Assembly (NCBI RefSeq): GCF_001905545.1
Contig: NZ_LIPD01000029.1
Location: 1 to 50,303 of the forward strand
Source: Streptomyces sp. CB02056
Lineage (GTDB): Bacteria > Actinomycetota > Actinomycetes > Streptomycetales > Streptomycetaceae
DNA: 50,303 bases
Direction of reading: 5' to 3'
Shown here in pieces: positions 24,899-33,790 of the stretch. The first letter of the stretch is position 1. Every line of letters starts with the position of its first letter. A model generated the notes under the pieces. It did not search any database. It was given only the letters and a program-made list of their open reading frames with translations, and had not been told where the DNA came from. The translations under genes and the position numbers were made by a program.

Positions 24899-26014
24899 AT
24901 GAACTCGCTTGTCTCGACGGCCCGCTGGTTAGGCTCCCTGGCGGTGGCGGGAGCGCTGCTGCTCACCGGGTCCGGCTCCGCCGGCGCCGCCACCCACACC
25001 TCCGGCGGCCCGGTCCCGGGCGTCCCGCAGACCGTCGAACTGGACTCGTCCCCCGCCTCGGTGGCCGTCAGCCCGGACGGGCACAAGGCCTACGTCGCGG
25101 TGAAGGACACCACCAAGGGCGCCAAGGTGAAGGTGGTCGACACCCAGAGCGGCGCGATCACCGCGGTGGTGACACTGTCCACCGGTCTCGGCGCCGGCCC
25201 GGGACCGCTGGCCGTCAGCCCCGACGGCTCGCGCGTCTACGTGCTCTTCTCCACCGCCCGCAAGGCACCGCTGTCCAGCCTGGGCGCCATCGACACGGCC
25301 ACCGACACCGTCGTCTCCAGCACCGAGGCACCCGACCAGCCGCGGCCCGACGGCACCTTCCCCGGCGCCCTCACCTCCCTGGCCGTCAGCCCCGACGGCG
25401 CCACCGTCTACGTCGGCCAGGACGGACCGGCCCGCTACCACCGCCCGGCCGAGCCGGGCGCCCGGGTCCTGTCCTTCTCCCCGCAGCAGCAGGCCTACAC
25501 CACCGCCATCCCGGTCCCCGGCCACTACCTGGGCTCGATCGTCACGCCCCCGAACGGCGACACCGCGTACACCGCCACCGACGAGAACCTGGTCCGCCTG
25601 GACACCAGCACCGCGACCCCGACCATCACCGGAACCACCGCCGCCACCATCGGCTCCCGCCCGATCCTGGCCCTCTCCCCGGACGCCACCCGCCTCTACG
25701 GCGTGGGCAACAACGGCACCGGCTACGCCGTCGACCTCGCCACCGACACCCTCACCACCCTCGACCTCGCCCCCGGCCAGTGGCTGCAGAACCCCTCGGT
25801 GTCCGCCGACGGCACCCGGCTCTACCTGGTCCTGCAGGACCTCACCAGCGGCGACAGCAAGGCCTCGGTCCTCGCCCTGGACACCGCGACCAACACCCTC
25901 GTCCCCGCCGAGGAGATCACCGGCCTCAACTGGGTCACCGCCCTGGCCCTCGGCCCCGACGCCCACACCTTCTACCTCACCGTCAACTCCACCCTGCGCA
26001 TCCTCGCCCACTGA
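24899..26014 (+). CDS. Secreted YVTN-type beta-propeller protein
   Basis: A 371-aa exported protein. The signal peptide is MNSLVSTARWLGSLAVAGALL with a cut near GAAT. Repeats with the pattern LAVSPDGxxVYV (VAVSPDGHKAYVAV, LAVSPDGSRVYVLF, LAVSPDGATVYVG, LALSPDATRLYGV) mark a seven-blade YVTN/lactonase-like propeller. The ATG follows GGGGAGG by 5 nt. Such proteins are often scaffolds or lactonase-like, but no catalytic metal site can be read from sequence. It has its own terminator and is not part of the ABC operon. Confidence 0.82.
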   Translation: MNSLVSTARWLGSLAVAGALLLTGSGSAGAATHTSGGPVPGVPQTVELDSSPASVAVSPDGHKAYVAVKDTTKGAKVKVVDTQSGAITAVVTLSTGLGAGPGPLAVSPDGSRVYVLFSTARKAPLSSLGAIDTATDTVVSSTEAPDQPRPDGTFPGALTSLAVSPDGATVYVGQDGPARYHRPAEPGARVLSFSPQQQAYTTAIPVPGHYLGSIVTPPNGDTAYTATDENLVRLDTSTATPTITGTTAATIGSRPILALSPDATRLYGVGNNGTGYAVDLATDTLTTLDLAPGQWLQNPSVSADGTRLYLVLQDLTSGDSKASVLALDTATNTLVPAEEITGLNWVTALALGPDAHTFYLTVNSTLRILAH

Positions 26015-26027
26015 CCGCACCCACCCC

Positions 26028-26057
26028 GCACCCCGCCCCGCCTTCGGGGCGGGGTGC
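26028..26057. terminator. Hairpin between convergent genes
   Basis: A perfect 12-bp stem GCACCCCGCCCC (26028-26039) with GGGGCGGGGTGC (26046-26057) and 6-nt loop serves the propeller gene and perhaps the convergent gene at 26117. Confidence 0.75.
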
Positions 26058-26116
26058 CCCGGCCAAGACCCCCGACCCCAAGGGGTCCACCGGGGGTGAC
26101 CACTGCCGGGAATGAG

Positions 26117-26764
26117 TCAGTGGAACACGATGGCGTGGCCGCCCTCGATGCTTGCCAGGCACGCCCGATAGAGCTGGTACCAGGTGAAGCGCTCCGTCGC
26201 GAACGGTCCGTCCACCGCGAGGTCCCGAGCCTCCCAGGCCTCCCCCGAACCGGAGTGAACGCTCTCGTCGTCGAGGTTGATGCCGATCGACGGCGCCAGG
26301 TCCGACAGTTCAGCCAGCAGGCGCTGACTGGAGCCGACGATTCCGGCGCCCTCGACTCCCGCCTCATCAGGGAGGAAGAGCGGATCCTCGAACTCGACCG
26401 GCACGTAGTAGCCGGAGCTGTCGGAGTGACAGAGCAGATGGGAGGCCAGCCTCGACGTCTCATCCTGGATCTTCTCGCAATCGCGGTCGAACTGGCGCCC
26501 GCTGACCTCCAGAGCCGACGTGACAGGTTCGCCGAGGTTCACGAGCACCAGGATGCGGCGCAGCTGGGTCAGGTACCCATAGGGAAAGCCACCGGAGAAG
26601 GTGCGGGCACGAGGCGGATCGGTGATCTCCGGCTCGTGCCAGCTGACCCCCTCCTCCACGAGCGCCCGGCCGAGGCGGGCGAAGGCCGACCGGTGATGGT
26701 CGAGACCTTCCGCATCGTTGCGAGCCTGGTCGTAGAGGAGTCCCACTGATATCGAAAGTCCCAT
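26117..26764 (-). CDS. Conserved actinobacterial protein of unknown function
   Basis: A 215-aa protein with no signal peptide or membrane segment. ATG at 26764 gives the start MGLSISVGLLYDQARND; a longer open frame upstream looks non-coding. Features that look conserved are PYGYLTQLRRI, HLLCHSDSSGYYVPVEFEDPLFL, and the end HAIVFH. I have seen this style of protein in Streptomyces genomes without a function; similar ones sit near toxin-immunity genes, which is only a weak hint. Codon use is less GC-extreme than in the sugar genes. Confidence 0.68.
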   Translation of the reverse strand: MGLSISVGLLYDQARNDAEGLDHHRSAFARLGRALVEEGVSWHEPEITDPPRARTFSGGFPYGYLTQLRRILVLVNLGEPVTSALEVSGRQFDRDCEKIQDETSRLASHLLCHSDSSGYYVPVEFEDPLFLPDEAGVEGAGIVGSSQRLLAELSDLAPSIGINLDDESVHSGSGEAWEARDLAVDGPFATERFTWYQLYRACLASIEGGHAIVFH

Positions 26765-27043
26765 GGGCCAGAGTCTAGGAACACCCCCTGACGGCGACGT
26801 TCCGCCGCCGCTCCGACAGCCTTGTCTCGGGGGGGTGAGGAACATCGGAGCGACACTGGCGCAACCCTCCCCCGCTCTCCAGAGTCCGTCGGCCTGCGCT
26901 TTCATGGTGGTTGAACCTTCGGCGGTCGTGCTGCCCCGAGCAGGGGCATCAACCCGCAGGCGGACCGGCACGTTCCCGCCCGAACCGAGTCCGACACCCG
27001 CCTCCTGGCAACCCGCCCCTCCCTTCGTGAAAGGCTTGCCGCC

Positions 27044-27868
27044 ATGCGCGAAGTACCGGAGGACCGCGCCGTACGGAGCTTTCTGTCAGCGATCCGCGTC
27101 GGCGACCTGTGTGGTGGGATCGCATCAGAGGTCACCCGCTCCGGGGTGGCGGTGACGTTGGACGGGTTCCCGGCGAGACAGCTGGGGTTCGTCGGCTCGT
27201 TGGACCTGCCCTGGGGGCGGCCTCGGAGCGAGGGTGTGGAGGTCGGTCAGCGGATCACCGCCGAGGTCATCGCCGTCGACCCGCCCGCGCGCCGCGTACG
27301 GCTGTCCATGGCAGCCACCGGGAACCCGGAGTTGTGGGCCTTTCTGAAGCGGCTCGCCCCAGGCCAGATCCTCGCCGGCACGGTCGCGTCGATCGAGTCG
27401 TTCGGCGTGTTCGTGGCGCTGGACGACGGGCCCGGCCATCCGGTCTTCCCGGGGGTCGGGTTCATCACGATCCCCGAACTGTCCTGGTGTCACTTCGAAA
27501 CGGCCTCCGACATCGTCCGGGTCGGCGAGCGCGTCTCGTGCGGATTCCTCCACTTCGACACCACGAACGGGGAGGCCAGGCTGTCCTTGCGCGCTACGCG
27601 GCCGGACCCCTTCCAGGACTTCGCCGACGGAGTCGCCGCGGGCCGGACACTGCGCGGAAGGGTCACCCGGCTGATCCCGTTCGGCGCCTTCGTCCAGGTC
27701 GCCGACGGGGTCGAGGGGCTGATCCACCTCAAGGACCTCGCACGGACACCCGTACGGACGCCACAGGAGGTCGTAGGAGTCGGCGACGAAGTCCTGGTCG
27801 TCGTCACCGACATCGACCGAGGACGCCGAAGGCTGGCGCTGTCGCGGCAGGAGCCCCCCTCCCGCTGA
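27044..27868 (+). CDS. Protein with three S1 RNA-binding domains
   Basis: A 274-aa cytoplasmic protein with three S1-like OB-fold repeats: about 18-90 (ending RRVRLSMAA), 105-185 (GQILAGTVASIESFGVFVAL ... EARLSLRAT) and 198-270 (GRTLRGRVTRLIPFGAFVQVADGVEGLIHLKDL ... RRRLALSRQE). The last two are the most canonical. It is far shorter than ribosomal protein S1 and probably a stand-alone RNA- or ribosome-binding protein. It is flanked by genes of unknown function, so no pathway can be inferred. Confidence 0.8.
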   Translation: MREVPEDRAVRSFLSAIRVGDLCGGIASEVTRSGVAVTLDGFPARQLGFVGSLDLPWGRPRSEGVEVGQRITAEVIAVDPPARRVRLSMAATGNPELWAFLKRLAPGQILAGTVASIESFGVFVALDDGPGHPVFPGVGFITIPELSWCHFETASDIVRVGERVSCGFLHFDTTNGEARLSLRATRPDPFQDFADGVAAGRTLRGRVTRLIPFGAFVQVADGVEGLIHLKDLARTPVRTPQEVVGVGDEVLVVVTDIDRGRRRLALSRQEPPSR

Positions 27869-28144
27869 TCGTGATCGTCCCGGGTGCGGCGCACTCGGCG
27901 CGTAGCCGGTTGGCGCGCCGCCAGCCGCGTGCCCCTCGGTCTCCCACAGGCGCCGGGCTCAGAAGAGCACGTCCTCGCCGCCGGGCTCGGGTATCCCGAT
28001 CACACAGGTGGACCCGGGGTCGTCGGGCACGGAGCGAGGGCGCGTCGGGGGTGGACAGGAAAATCGGGCGCTCGTTCGTACCGCCTCGGGTACCGTGGCG
28101 CACTGCCCTGTCGGGAAGGGCCACAGCGAGGCGGGGAGGAACCG

Positions 28145-28702
28145 GTGGAGATGGACGAGGCGGCGCGGGCCGCATGGTGGGAGAGCCTGCCCGCGGGGAT
28201 CCGCGACGAGATCGACGGGTACGTCCTCCAGGACTCCCTCTTCCACGCGCTGCGGACCGTCGTCGATGTCGGCCGCGTCCCCTCCGGCATCGGCATCCGC
28301 ATCGCGCAGGACATCGTCAACGACCGCTACACCCACCACGGCGACCGGATCGCCCGGAGCCCCGACAGCCCCCTCGACCTGGAGTCCCTGGCATTCCGTG
28401 TCGCCGGCTGCCCCGGCCGCGTCGTGGCGATCGAGGCGGTCTGGGACGGCGACACCGTCCACGACTGGTTCACGGTCCTGCTGGCGATCACCGAGGACCC
28501 GGTGCGGGAGCACCCGTTGGCCACCGTCTACTCCACCACGGCCAGGCGCTACCTGGACGGGGAAGGGGTCGGCAGCGGACAGCTCGTGTGCGCCGCGGCC
28601 GCCGAACACGCGGGCCGGGCCCTGGCCAAGCACCTGTCGGTCCCCTTCCACTTCGCCAGCCCTGACACCCCGGACGACGAGGCTCCCCGCTGGCGGGGCT
28701 GA
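28145..28702 (+). CDS. Hypothetical cytoplasmic protein
   Basis: A 185-aa protein that I do not recognise. The frame is open from 27884, but GTG at 28145 with GGAGG 5 nt upstream is the best start (ATG 28151 is the alternative). No signal peptide or membrane segment. Segments that look structured are GIGIRIAQDIVNDRYTHHGD, FRVAGCPGRVVAIEAVWDGD and ATVYSTTARRYLDGEG. A strong terminator follows immediately, so it is transcribed alone or ends a short unit. Confidence 0.55.
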   Translation: MEMDEAARAAWWESLPAGIRDEIDGYVLQDSLFHALRTVVDVGRVPSGIGIRIAQDIVNDRYTHHGDRIARSPDSPLDLESLAFRVAGCPGRVVAIEAVWDGDTVHDWFTVLLAITEDPVREHPLATVYSTTARRYLDGEGVGSGQLVCAAAAEHAGRALAKHLSVPFHFASPDTPDDEAPRWRG

Positions 28703-28709
28703 GAGGTGC

Positions 28710-28746
28710 GGCGCTGTCGGCCGGAGCTCGGCCGACAGCGCCGCTC
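28710..28746 (+). terminator. Strong hairpin terminator
   Basis: A perfect 16-bp stem (28710-28725 with 28731-28746) with loop GAGCT begins 8 bp after the stop of the preceding gene. Confidence 0.85.
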
Positions 28747-28853
28747 AACGTCGCCGCCCGCCGGGGCACAGACGCAACCGTCTCGAACCCGGCCGGACCG
28801 CCGAGCTCGCACAGGCCCTCGCCGACGCCCGGGCGGTGCTCGAAGCCTCCCCT

Positions 28854-28883
28854 CCGGACCCGGACCCGGACCCGGACCCGGCC
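28854..28883 (+). repeat. CCGGAC hexamer array in a possible gene remnant
   Basis: Four perfect CCGGAC units and one variant (CCGGCC) in tandem. In one frame they encode a DP repeat that continues from RTAELAQALADARAVLEASP and ends at a stop near 28,934. This looks like the tail of a protein, but I see no start codon or upstream part. The rest of the 316-bp spacer (28,703-29,018) holds only the hairpin above and the leader of the LLM gene. Confidence 0.5.
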
Positions 28884-29018
28884 CCGCCGGAAGGCGGCCC
28901 GTTCGGACCTCGCGTCCCGGCAGCAGGCAGCTGAACCGCGCGCGCCCTGACCGGCGCGCGTCGTGCGGACGGGGGTACAACGGCTGCGGCCGGGGGCGTG
29001 GGAAGCCAGGATCGAGCC

Positions 29019-29951
29019 ATGGCCATTCGCTTGGGACTCGGGCTGCCGCAGATGAAGTGGTACGACCTCGCGCGTGCTCCGGCGGCGGTGGCACGGGCGG
29101 CGGAGCGGATCGGCTACGACAGCCTGTGGGTCTTCGAGCGGGTGCTGGTCCCCGAGCGGCCGCGGCAGGGCCTGTACGACGTGCCGGGACTGGCCTGGCC
29201 GGACTCCTACCGGTCGGTCGCCCATCCGCTGGTGGTGCTCTCGCTCGCCGCCGCGGCGACGGAGCGGGCCCGGCTCGGCAGCAGCGTCCTGGTCGCGCCC
29301 CTGCACGGGCCGTTCCAGCTGGCCCGCGCCCTCGCGACGCTGGACGCGGCGAGCGGCGGCCGCGTGGTCGCGGGGCTGGGGACGGGCTGGTCGCTGGACG
29401 AGCACGCGGCGGCCGGGCACGCGCCGTTCGAGGAGCGCGGAGCCGTCCTGGACGAACTGCTGGACGTCTGCGCGGCGGTGTGGGGCCCCGACCCCGTGTC
29501 GTACCGGGGCAGGCACGCCCTGGTCGACGAGGCGGAGGTCGGGCCGAAGCCCGTACGCCCCGTGCCCGTCTACCTGGCGGCGTCCGGCGGCAATGCCCTG
29601 GACCGGGTGGCCCGCCGCGCCGACGGCTGGCTGCCGACAGGCATCACGCCCGGGCAACTGGCCGTCCTGCGGCGTGAGATCGGCGAGCGAGCAGCGTTGT
29701 ACGGCCGCAATGCGGGCGCGATCCAGGTCTGCGCGAGGGCGAACGTCCGGATCACCGAGGCCCCGGTCCGCGATGCCGAGCGGAAGCCCTTCGTCGGCAC
29801 GGTCGAGCAGATCGTCCAGGACACGGCCGGCTACGCGGCCGCGGGGGCGGACGAGGTGTTGCTCGATCTCCAGACGAACGCGCGGGATGCCGACGAACTC
29901 GCCGATCTGGCGGCCCGGGTGCACGCGGACATCCGCGGCGCGGGGATCTGA
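29019..29951 (+). CDS. LLM-class flavin/F420-dependent oxidoreductase
   Basis: A 310-aa luciferase-like monooxygenase-family protein. The TIM barrel starts with IRLGLGLPQ, then ERIGYDSLWVFERVL, ARLGSSVLVAPLHGPFQLARALATLDAASGGRVVAGLGTGWS and RPVPVYLAASGGNALDRVARRADGWLP. These follow the layout of actinobacterial F420-dependent members. ATG 29019 has AGGA 7 nt upstream. The substrate is unknown. A carboxylesterase gene is convergent with it 37 bp away, so no operon partner suggests a pathway. FMN dependence is an alternative. Confidence 0.88.
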   Translation: MAIRLGLGLPQMKWYDLARAPAAVARAAERIGYDSLWVFERVLVPERPRQGLYDVPGLAWPDSYRSVAHPLVVLSLAAAATERARLGSSVLVAPLHGPFQLARALATLDAASGGRVVAGLGTGWSLDEHAAAGHAPFEERGAVLDELLDVCAAVWGPDPVSYRGRHALVDEAEVGPKPVRPVPVYLAASGGNALDRVARRADGWLPTGITPGQLAVLRREIGERAALYGRNAGAIQVCARANVRITEAPVRDAERKPFVGTVEQIVQDTAGYAAAGADEVLLDLQTNARDADELADLAARVHADIRGAGI

Positions 29952-29988
29952 GACCCCTGGAAGCCGCCGTCGCCCCGCCGTCAGCGGC

Positions 29989-31476
29989 TCACCGGACGCC
30001 TTCCCAGAGCGACCGCTCCCGGCCGCCCGGGTCCTGCCTCAGCCGGAAGGCGTCACCGGTCAGGTGCAGCACTGAACGGTCCGGGCCGTAGGAAGGCCAG
30101 TCGGGCTCCGGCCGTCCCTCGCGGGCGAAGGCGAGCCAGGCGGCGCGCATCCGGTCGGACAGCTCCTTCGGAGGCTCCGCCCCGAGGAGCGGGTCGGTGG
30201 TTCCGAAGACCAGGCCGATCTCCGCCATGTGGCAGGCGCCCAGCCGGCCGTCCAAGGCGGTCGAGGGGTGGGCGAACTCGTAGACGAAGGTCCGTGCGCC
30301 CAGGGCGGCACGGGCCTCCGCCACGCGGACGGCCGGGATGCGGTAGGAGTAGTCGGTCATCACGGCCGAGAACAGGTCCCCGGGCGTGGCCTCCGGACGG
30401 CCGGCCCGGTAGGCGGCGGCCGCCTGCGCGGCGTCAAGCCCGAACGAGGCCAGGAATCCGTGCAGGACCTCGTCCGTGATGCGGTCGGCCATGCCCAACG
30501 CGACGAGGAAGAGCCGGAATTCGTCGGTGGTCGTACCGGCGAGCAGGTCGATGTCGCGGCCCGCCCCGGCCGCGACGGCGTCGACGGGCCGGGCGCGCAG
30601 GGTCGTCCCGTCGACCACCGGCAGCACCGTGGTGCCGCCGCCGGCGGACTCGCCCCACCGGCCCGGGGCCGTGTCCCGGGCCATCTCCTGGCCGAGGGCG
30701 GCGTTGGCGGCGATCAGCCGTTCCGGGGGCACGGCTGCCAGGGCCTCCGTGGTGTGCTCGACCCCGGCGATGGCGGCCAGCCGCTCGGTGATCCGGCGCC
30801 CGGTCTCCAGGGAGTGGCAGTGGTGCCCGGCGCCGCTCTGGGTGATCGCGCGGTGGAACAGCCCCTCGGCCCGCTCCATGGTCATCAGCGCCGTGATGCT
30901 GATGGCTCCGGCCGACTGGCCGAACACAGTGACGTTGTCCGGATCGCCGCCGAACGCCGCGATGTTGTCACGGACCCACTCCAGGGCGGCTATCTGGTCC
31001 AGCAGGCCGAGGTTGGCCGTTCCGTCGGGCAGCAGCAGGAAGCCCTCGGCGCCCAGGCGGTAGTTGAGCGTGACGCACACCGCGCCGTCCGCGGCGAGCC
31101 GGGTGCCGTCGTAGCCGGGCAGCGAACCGGATCCGTTGCGGAACGCCCCGCCGTGGATCCAGACCAGGACCGGAAGACGGCCGGCGGCACGCCCCGGTGC
31201 GGGGGACCACACATTGAGGTTGAGACAGTCCTCCCCCGTCTCCACGGGCTCCACCAGGAGTTCGGCCATGGCGGAGGAATAGCCGGGCTGCGGCGCGGCC
31301 TGCCCCGGGCGGCCGCAGTCGTGCTCCCCCGCCCAGGGCTCGGGCGGCCGCGCCGGACGGAACCGGAGCGGCCCGAAGGGCGGTGCCGCGTACGGGATGC
31401 CCAGGAAGGCCGCGACGCCTTCGCGCTCCTGGCCCCGCACCTTGCCGTACGCGGTGGAGACGGTCACGCTCGCCAA
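29989..31476 (-). CDS. Type B carboxylesterase
   Basis: A 495-aa alpha/beta hydrolase of the carboxylesterase B family. Oxyanion-hole HGG at 109-111, nucleophile Ser188 in GQSAGA, and the family motif EDCLNLNVW at 82-90. The C-terminal part has FGTTDPLLG and HMAEIGLVFG, the region of the catalytic His. The start is TTG at 31476, with GAGG 7 nt upstream; GTG four codons later is the alternative. No signal peptide, so it is probably cytoplasmic. It hydrolyses carboxylic esters such as p-nitrobenzyl or natural acyl esters; the substrate is not predictable. Confidence 0.92.
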   Translation of the reverse strand: MASVTVSTAYGKVRGQEREGVAAFLGIPYAAPPFGPLRFRPARPPEPWAGEHDCGRPGQAAPQPGYSSAMAELLVEPVETGEDCLNLNVWSPAPGRAAGRLPVLVWIHGGAFRNGSGSLPGYDGTRLAADGAVCVTLNYRLGAEGFLLLPDGTANLGLLDQIAALEWVRDNIAAFGGDPDNVTVFGQSAGAISITALMTMERAEGLFHRAITQSGAGHHCHSLETGRRITERLAAIAGVEHTTEALAAVPPERLIAANAALGQEMARDTAPGRWGESAGGGTTVLPVVDGTTLRARPVDAVAAGAGRDIDLLAGTTTDEFRLFLVALGMADRITDEVLHGFLASFGLDAAQAAAAYRAGRPEATPGDLFSAVMTDYSYRIPAVRVAEARAALGARTFVYEFAHPSTALDGRLGACHMAEIGLVFGTTDPLLGAEPPKELSDRMRAAWLAFAREGRPEPDWPSYGPDRSVLHLTGDAFRLRQDPGGRERSLWEGVR

Positions 31477-31599
31477 AGCAGCACCTCGCGGAGTTGTCGA
31501 TCAGCCGATGCGCCACTCCACCACGGAACGCCCGGGAAGGTCATCTCCATTCGCGGTGCAACCGATCAACCGGCGGGCGTGCTGGTGGTGTCGGGTAGC

Positions 31600-31850
31600 G
31601 CGGGGACGGCTTTCGGGGAGCTTGGCGGGGTGGACCTGGTCCATGCCTCCCTCGGGCAGGCAGCGGCGGGGGGAGGCGATCCACCCGTCGTGGAACTCGG
31701 AGAGGACGTTGCCGGGCGTGAGCACGATCGACAACGGCAGGCCCCGGCCGTCGACGGCGAGGTGGACCTTGGTGGTCGGCCCTCCCCGCGACCGACCGAG
31801 AGCCTGCCGCGCCTGCGAGCGGGTGCGGCCACCCGACTCCCCGCCGGGTG
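31600..31850 (-). pseudogene. Remnant of an IS5-type DDE transposase
   Basis: One minus-strand frame contains ALGRSRGGPTTKVHLAVDGR followed by GLPLSIVLTPGN, a hallmark of IS5-family (IS427-like) transposases around the first catalytic Asp. Recognisable homology covers about 31,705-31,842 only. On both sides the frame loses similarity, and no full DDE triad, frame or terminal repeat can be read. It lies in the 542-bp gap between the carboxylesterase and the NlpC/P60-like gene, so an old insertion decayed here. Confidence 0.65.
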
Positions 31851-31950
31851 GCCGTCCCTGGGGAAGGCCAAGCCGACTGGCCGCCGGCACCGGGGCGCGG
31901 GTGAGACCGTGCCACGACCTCGGCCGCGGGGAAGCCGTGGCGCGCAAAAG

Positions 31951-31997
31951 CGGCAGTGTCCTGCGGGTTCCCTTCCGGGAGCCGCAGGACACTGCCG
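31951..31997 (-). terminator. Terminator of the NlpC/P60-like gene
   Basis: A perfect 16-bp stem, CGGCAGTGTCCTGCGG (31951-31966) with its complement at 31982-31997, and a 15-nt loop lie 21 bp after the stop on the minus strand. Confidence 0.8.
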
Positions 31998-32018
31998 GCC
32001 TGGTTCTCCGCGAAGTGG

Positions 32019-33653
32019 TTATGCCACGCCGAGCAGCCAGGGCTCGGCGGGCTGGGCCATGTTGGTACCGCTACCGGTGGCCAGCCACAGCCTCCCGTCC
32101 CCGCCCTTCCAGGCGACCTCGTAGCTGCCGTCGGCCATTGTGACGAGCGAGGGGCTGGAGGAGCTGCCGTTGGCGCCGACGCCGAGCAGCCACGGTTCGG
32201 CGGGCTGGGCCATGTTGGTACCGCTACCGGTGGCCAGCCACAGCCTGCCGTCGTCGCCCTTCCACGCGACCTCGTAACCACCGCCCGGCAGGGCCGCCAG
32301 CGACGGGCTGGTGGTGTCGGCCACGCCGAGCAGCCAGGGCTCGGCGGGCTGGGCCATGTTGGTGCCACTGCCGGTCGCCAGCCACAGCCTCCCGTCCCCG
32401 CCCTTCCAAGCCACCTCGTAGCTGCCGTCGGCCATCGTGACGAGCGAGGGGCTGGAGGAGCTGCCGTTGGCGCCGACGCCGAGCAGCCACGGTTCGGCGG
32501 GCTGGGCCATGTTGGTGCCACTGCCGGTGGCCAGCCACAGCCTGCCGTCGTCGCCCTTCCACGCGACCTCGTAACCACCGCCCGGCAGGGCCGCCAGCGA
32601 CGGGCTGGTGGTGTCGGCCACGCCGAGCAGCCAGGGCTCGGCGGGCTGGGCCATGTTGGTACCACTGCCGGTCGCCAGCCACAGCCTGCCGTCACCGCCC
32701 TTCCAAGCCACCTCCCAGCCTCCGTTGGTCAGGGCGGTGATCGACGGGCTGGTGCCGGGGAAGACGCCGAGCAGCCACGGTTCGGCGGGCTGGGCCATGT
32801 TGGTGCCACTGCCGGTGCCGATCCACAGCCTCCCGTCGTCCCCGGCCCAGGCGGTGGCCCAGCTGCCGTCGGTCATCGTGGCGATGGACGGCTTGGAGTT
32901 CTCGGCGACGCCGAGCAGCCACGGCGCGGCGGGCTGGGCCATGTAGGTACCGCCGCCGGTGCCGATCCACAGCTTTCCGTCGGTGCCGCGCCAGGTCGTG
33001 ACATATCCGCCGCCGGGCGTCACTGACAGGCCGGAGGAACTGCTGCGCGGCACGGGTGACGCGGGCGGGGTGACGGGGGCGTTCGACAGGTTCTTGTAGC
33101 GCAGGGCGACGTAGCCCGAGGTGGGGTGGCCCTCGATCGACGAGGAGTGGATGTTCGCCTTGCTCGGGCCGTGGGTGGGGTCGTTGCGGTTCGACTCGGC
33201 GTAGTAGAGGAAGTCCCCGGCGGCTTTGTCGGTCCAGCCGGCGAACAGGAAGATGTGCTCGTGGGGGTAGGCCATCGCATCGCCGGGCTGGAGGTTGGCG
33301 AAGTCACCGACGGCGGTGTCGTAGGTGGTGTTGGGAGAGCCGTCGGCGTTGGTGAAGGCGGGTCCGCCGTCGGTGACGACCAGGCTCTTGTCCAGGTGCC
33401 AGGCCATCGAGACGAACCCGGAGCAGTCCTCCCGGTAGTCGCGGCCCTGCGGGTCGGGGGCGGAGCCCTGTTGGTTGTAGGGGACGTGCTTGTCCACCCA
33501 GGACTGGGCGCGGGAGAGGACCTCGACGGAGGAGATCTGGCCGCCGATCGAGCTGGCGGCCTGAGCGGGAGCGGCCAGGGTGAGCAGGCTCGCGCCGAGG
33601 GCGGCGGCGGTGGCGAGTGCCAGGGAGGCGCGGCGGGTCCTACGAGCAGGCAT
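32019..33653 (-). CDS. Secreted NlpC/P60-like protein with seven C-terminal propeller repeats
   Basis: A 544-aa exported protein. ATG at 33653 gives a signal peptide (MPARRTRRASLALATAAALG, cut near AQA). Residues 35-195 look like an NlpC/P60 or amidase-type cysteine hydrolase: Cys77 in DCSGFVSMAW, His131/His133 in YPHEHIFLFAGW, GDAMAY before it. Such enzymes cut peptidoglycan peptides. Residues about 205-544 are seven repeats of about 47-52 aa with the core AWKGGDGRLWLATGSG and NMAQPAEPWLLG, suggesting a seven-bladed lectin-like propeller (PLL/tectonin style). The last four repeats are near-identical even in DNA. It lies downstream of two small genes on the same strand. Cell-wall binding by the propeller is an inference. 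Confidence 0.8.
   Translation of the reverse strand: MPARRTRRASLALATAAALGASLLTLAAPAQAASSIGGQISSVEVLSRAQSWVDKHVPYNQQGSAPDPQGRDYREDCSGFVSMAWHLDKSLVVTDGGPAFTNADGSPNTTYDTAVGDFANLQPGDAMAYPHEHIFLFAGWTDKAAGDFLYYAESNRNDPTHGPSKANIHSSSIEGHPTSGYVALRYKNLSNAPVTPPASPVPRSSSSGLSVTPGGGYVTTWRGTDGKLWIGTGGGTYMAQPAAPWLLGVAENSKPSIATMTDGSWATAWAGDDGRLWIGTGSGTNMAQPAEPWLLGVFPGTSPSITALTNGGWEVAWKGGDGRLWLATGSGTNMAQPAEPWLLGVADTTSPSLAALPGGGYEVAWKGDDGRLWLATGSGTNMAQPAEPWLLGVGANGSSSSPSLVTMADGSYEVAWKGGDGRLWLATGSGTNMAQPAEPWLLGVADTTSPSLAALPGGGYEVAWKGDDGRLWLATGSGTNMAQPAEPWLLGVGANGSSSSPSLVTMADGSYEVAWKGGDGRLWLATGSGTNMAQPAEPWLLGVA
32026..32960 (-). repeat. Tandem coding repeats of the propeller domain
   Basis: A 297-bp super-repeat (two blades, 99 aa) begins at 32026 and 32323, with a further, partly diverged copy from 32620. 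Units from 32026 to 32619 differ at only scattered positions (for example taccgctaccggtgg against tgccactgccggtcg). The similarity points to recent duplication or gene conversion. Confidence 0.9.
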
Positions 33654-33790
33654 GGGGATGTCCTCACGGGTGTGTGGAGAAGACGGAGTGGCCGGGCACC
33701 GGGCGGGCACGGCGTGGTTCCGTTCGTACGGGCGAGTGGCGTGGACGGCTGTCCTGCAGGAACAGCGGTCGGCCGGACGGACGCGGGTGA

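Noticed and set aside
32026..32960. CRISPR-like regular repeats
   Set aside because: The period is about 150/297 bp, in frame and protein-coding; there are no short direct repeats with unique spacers.
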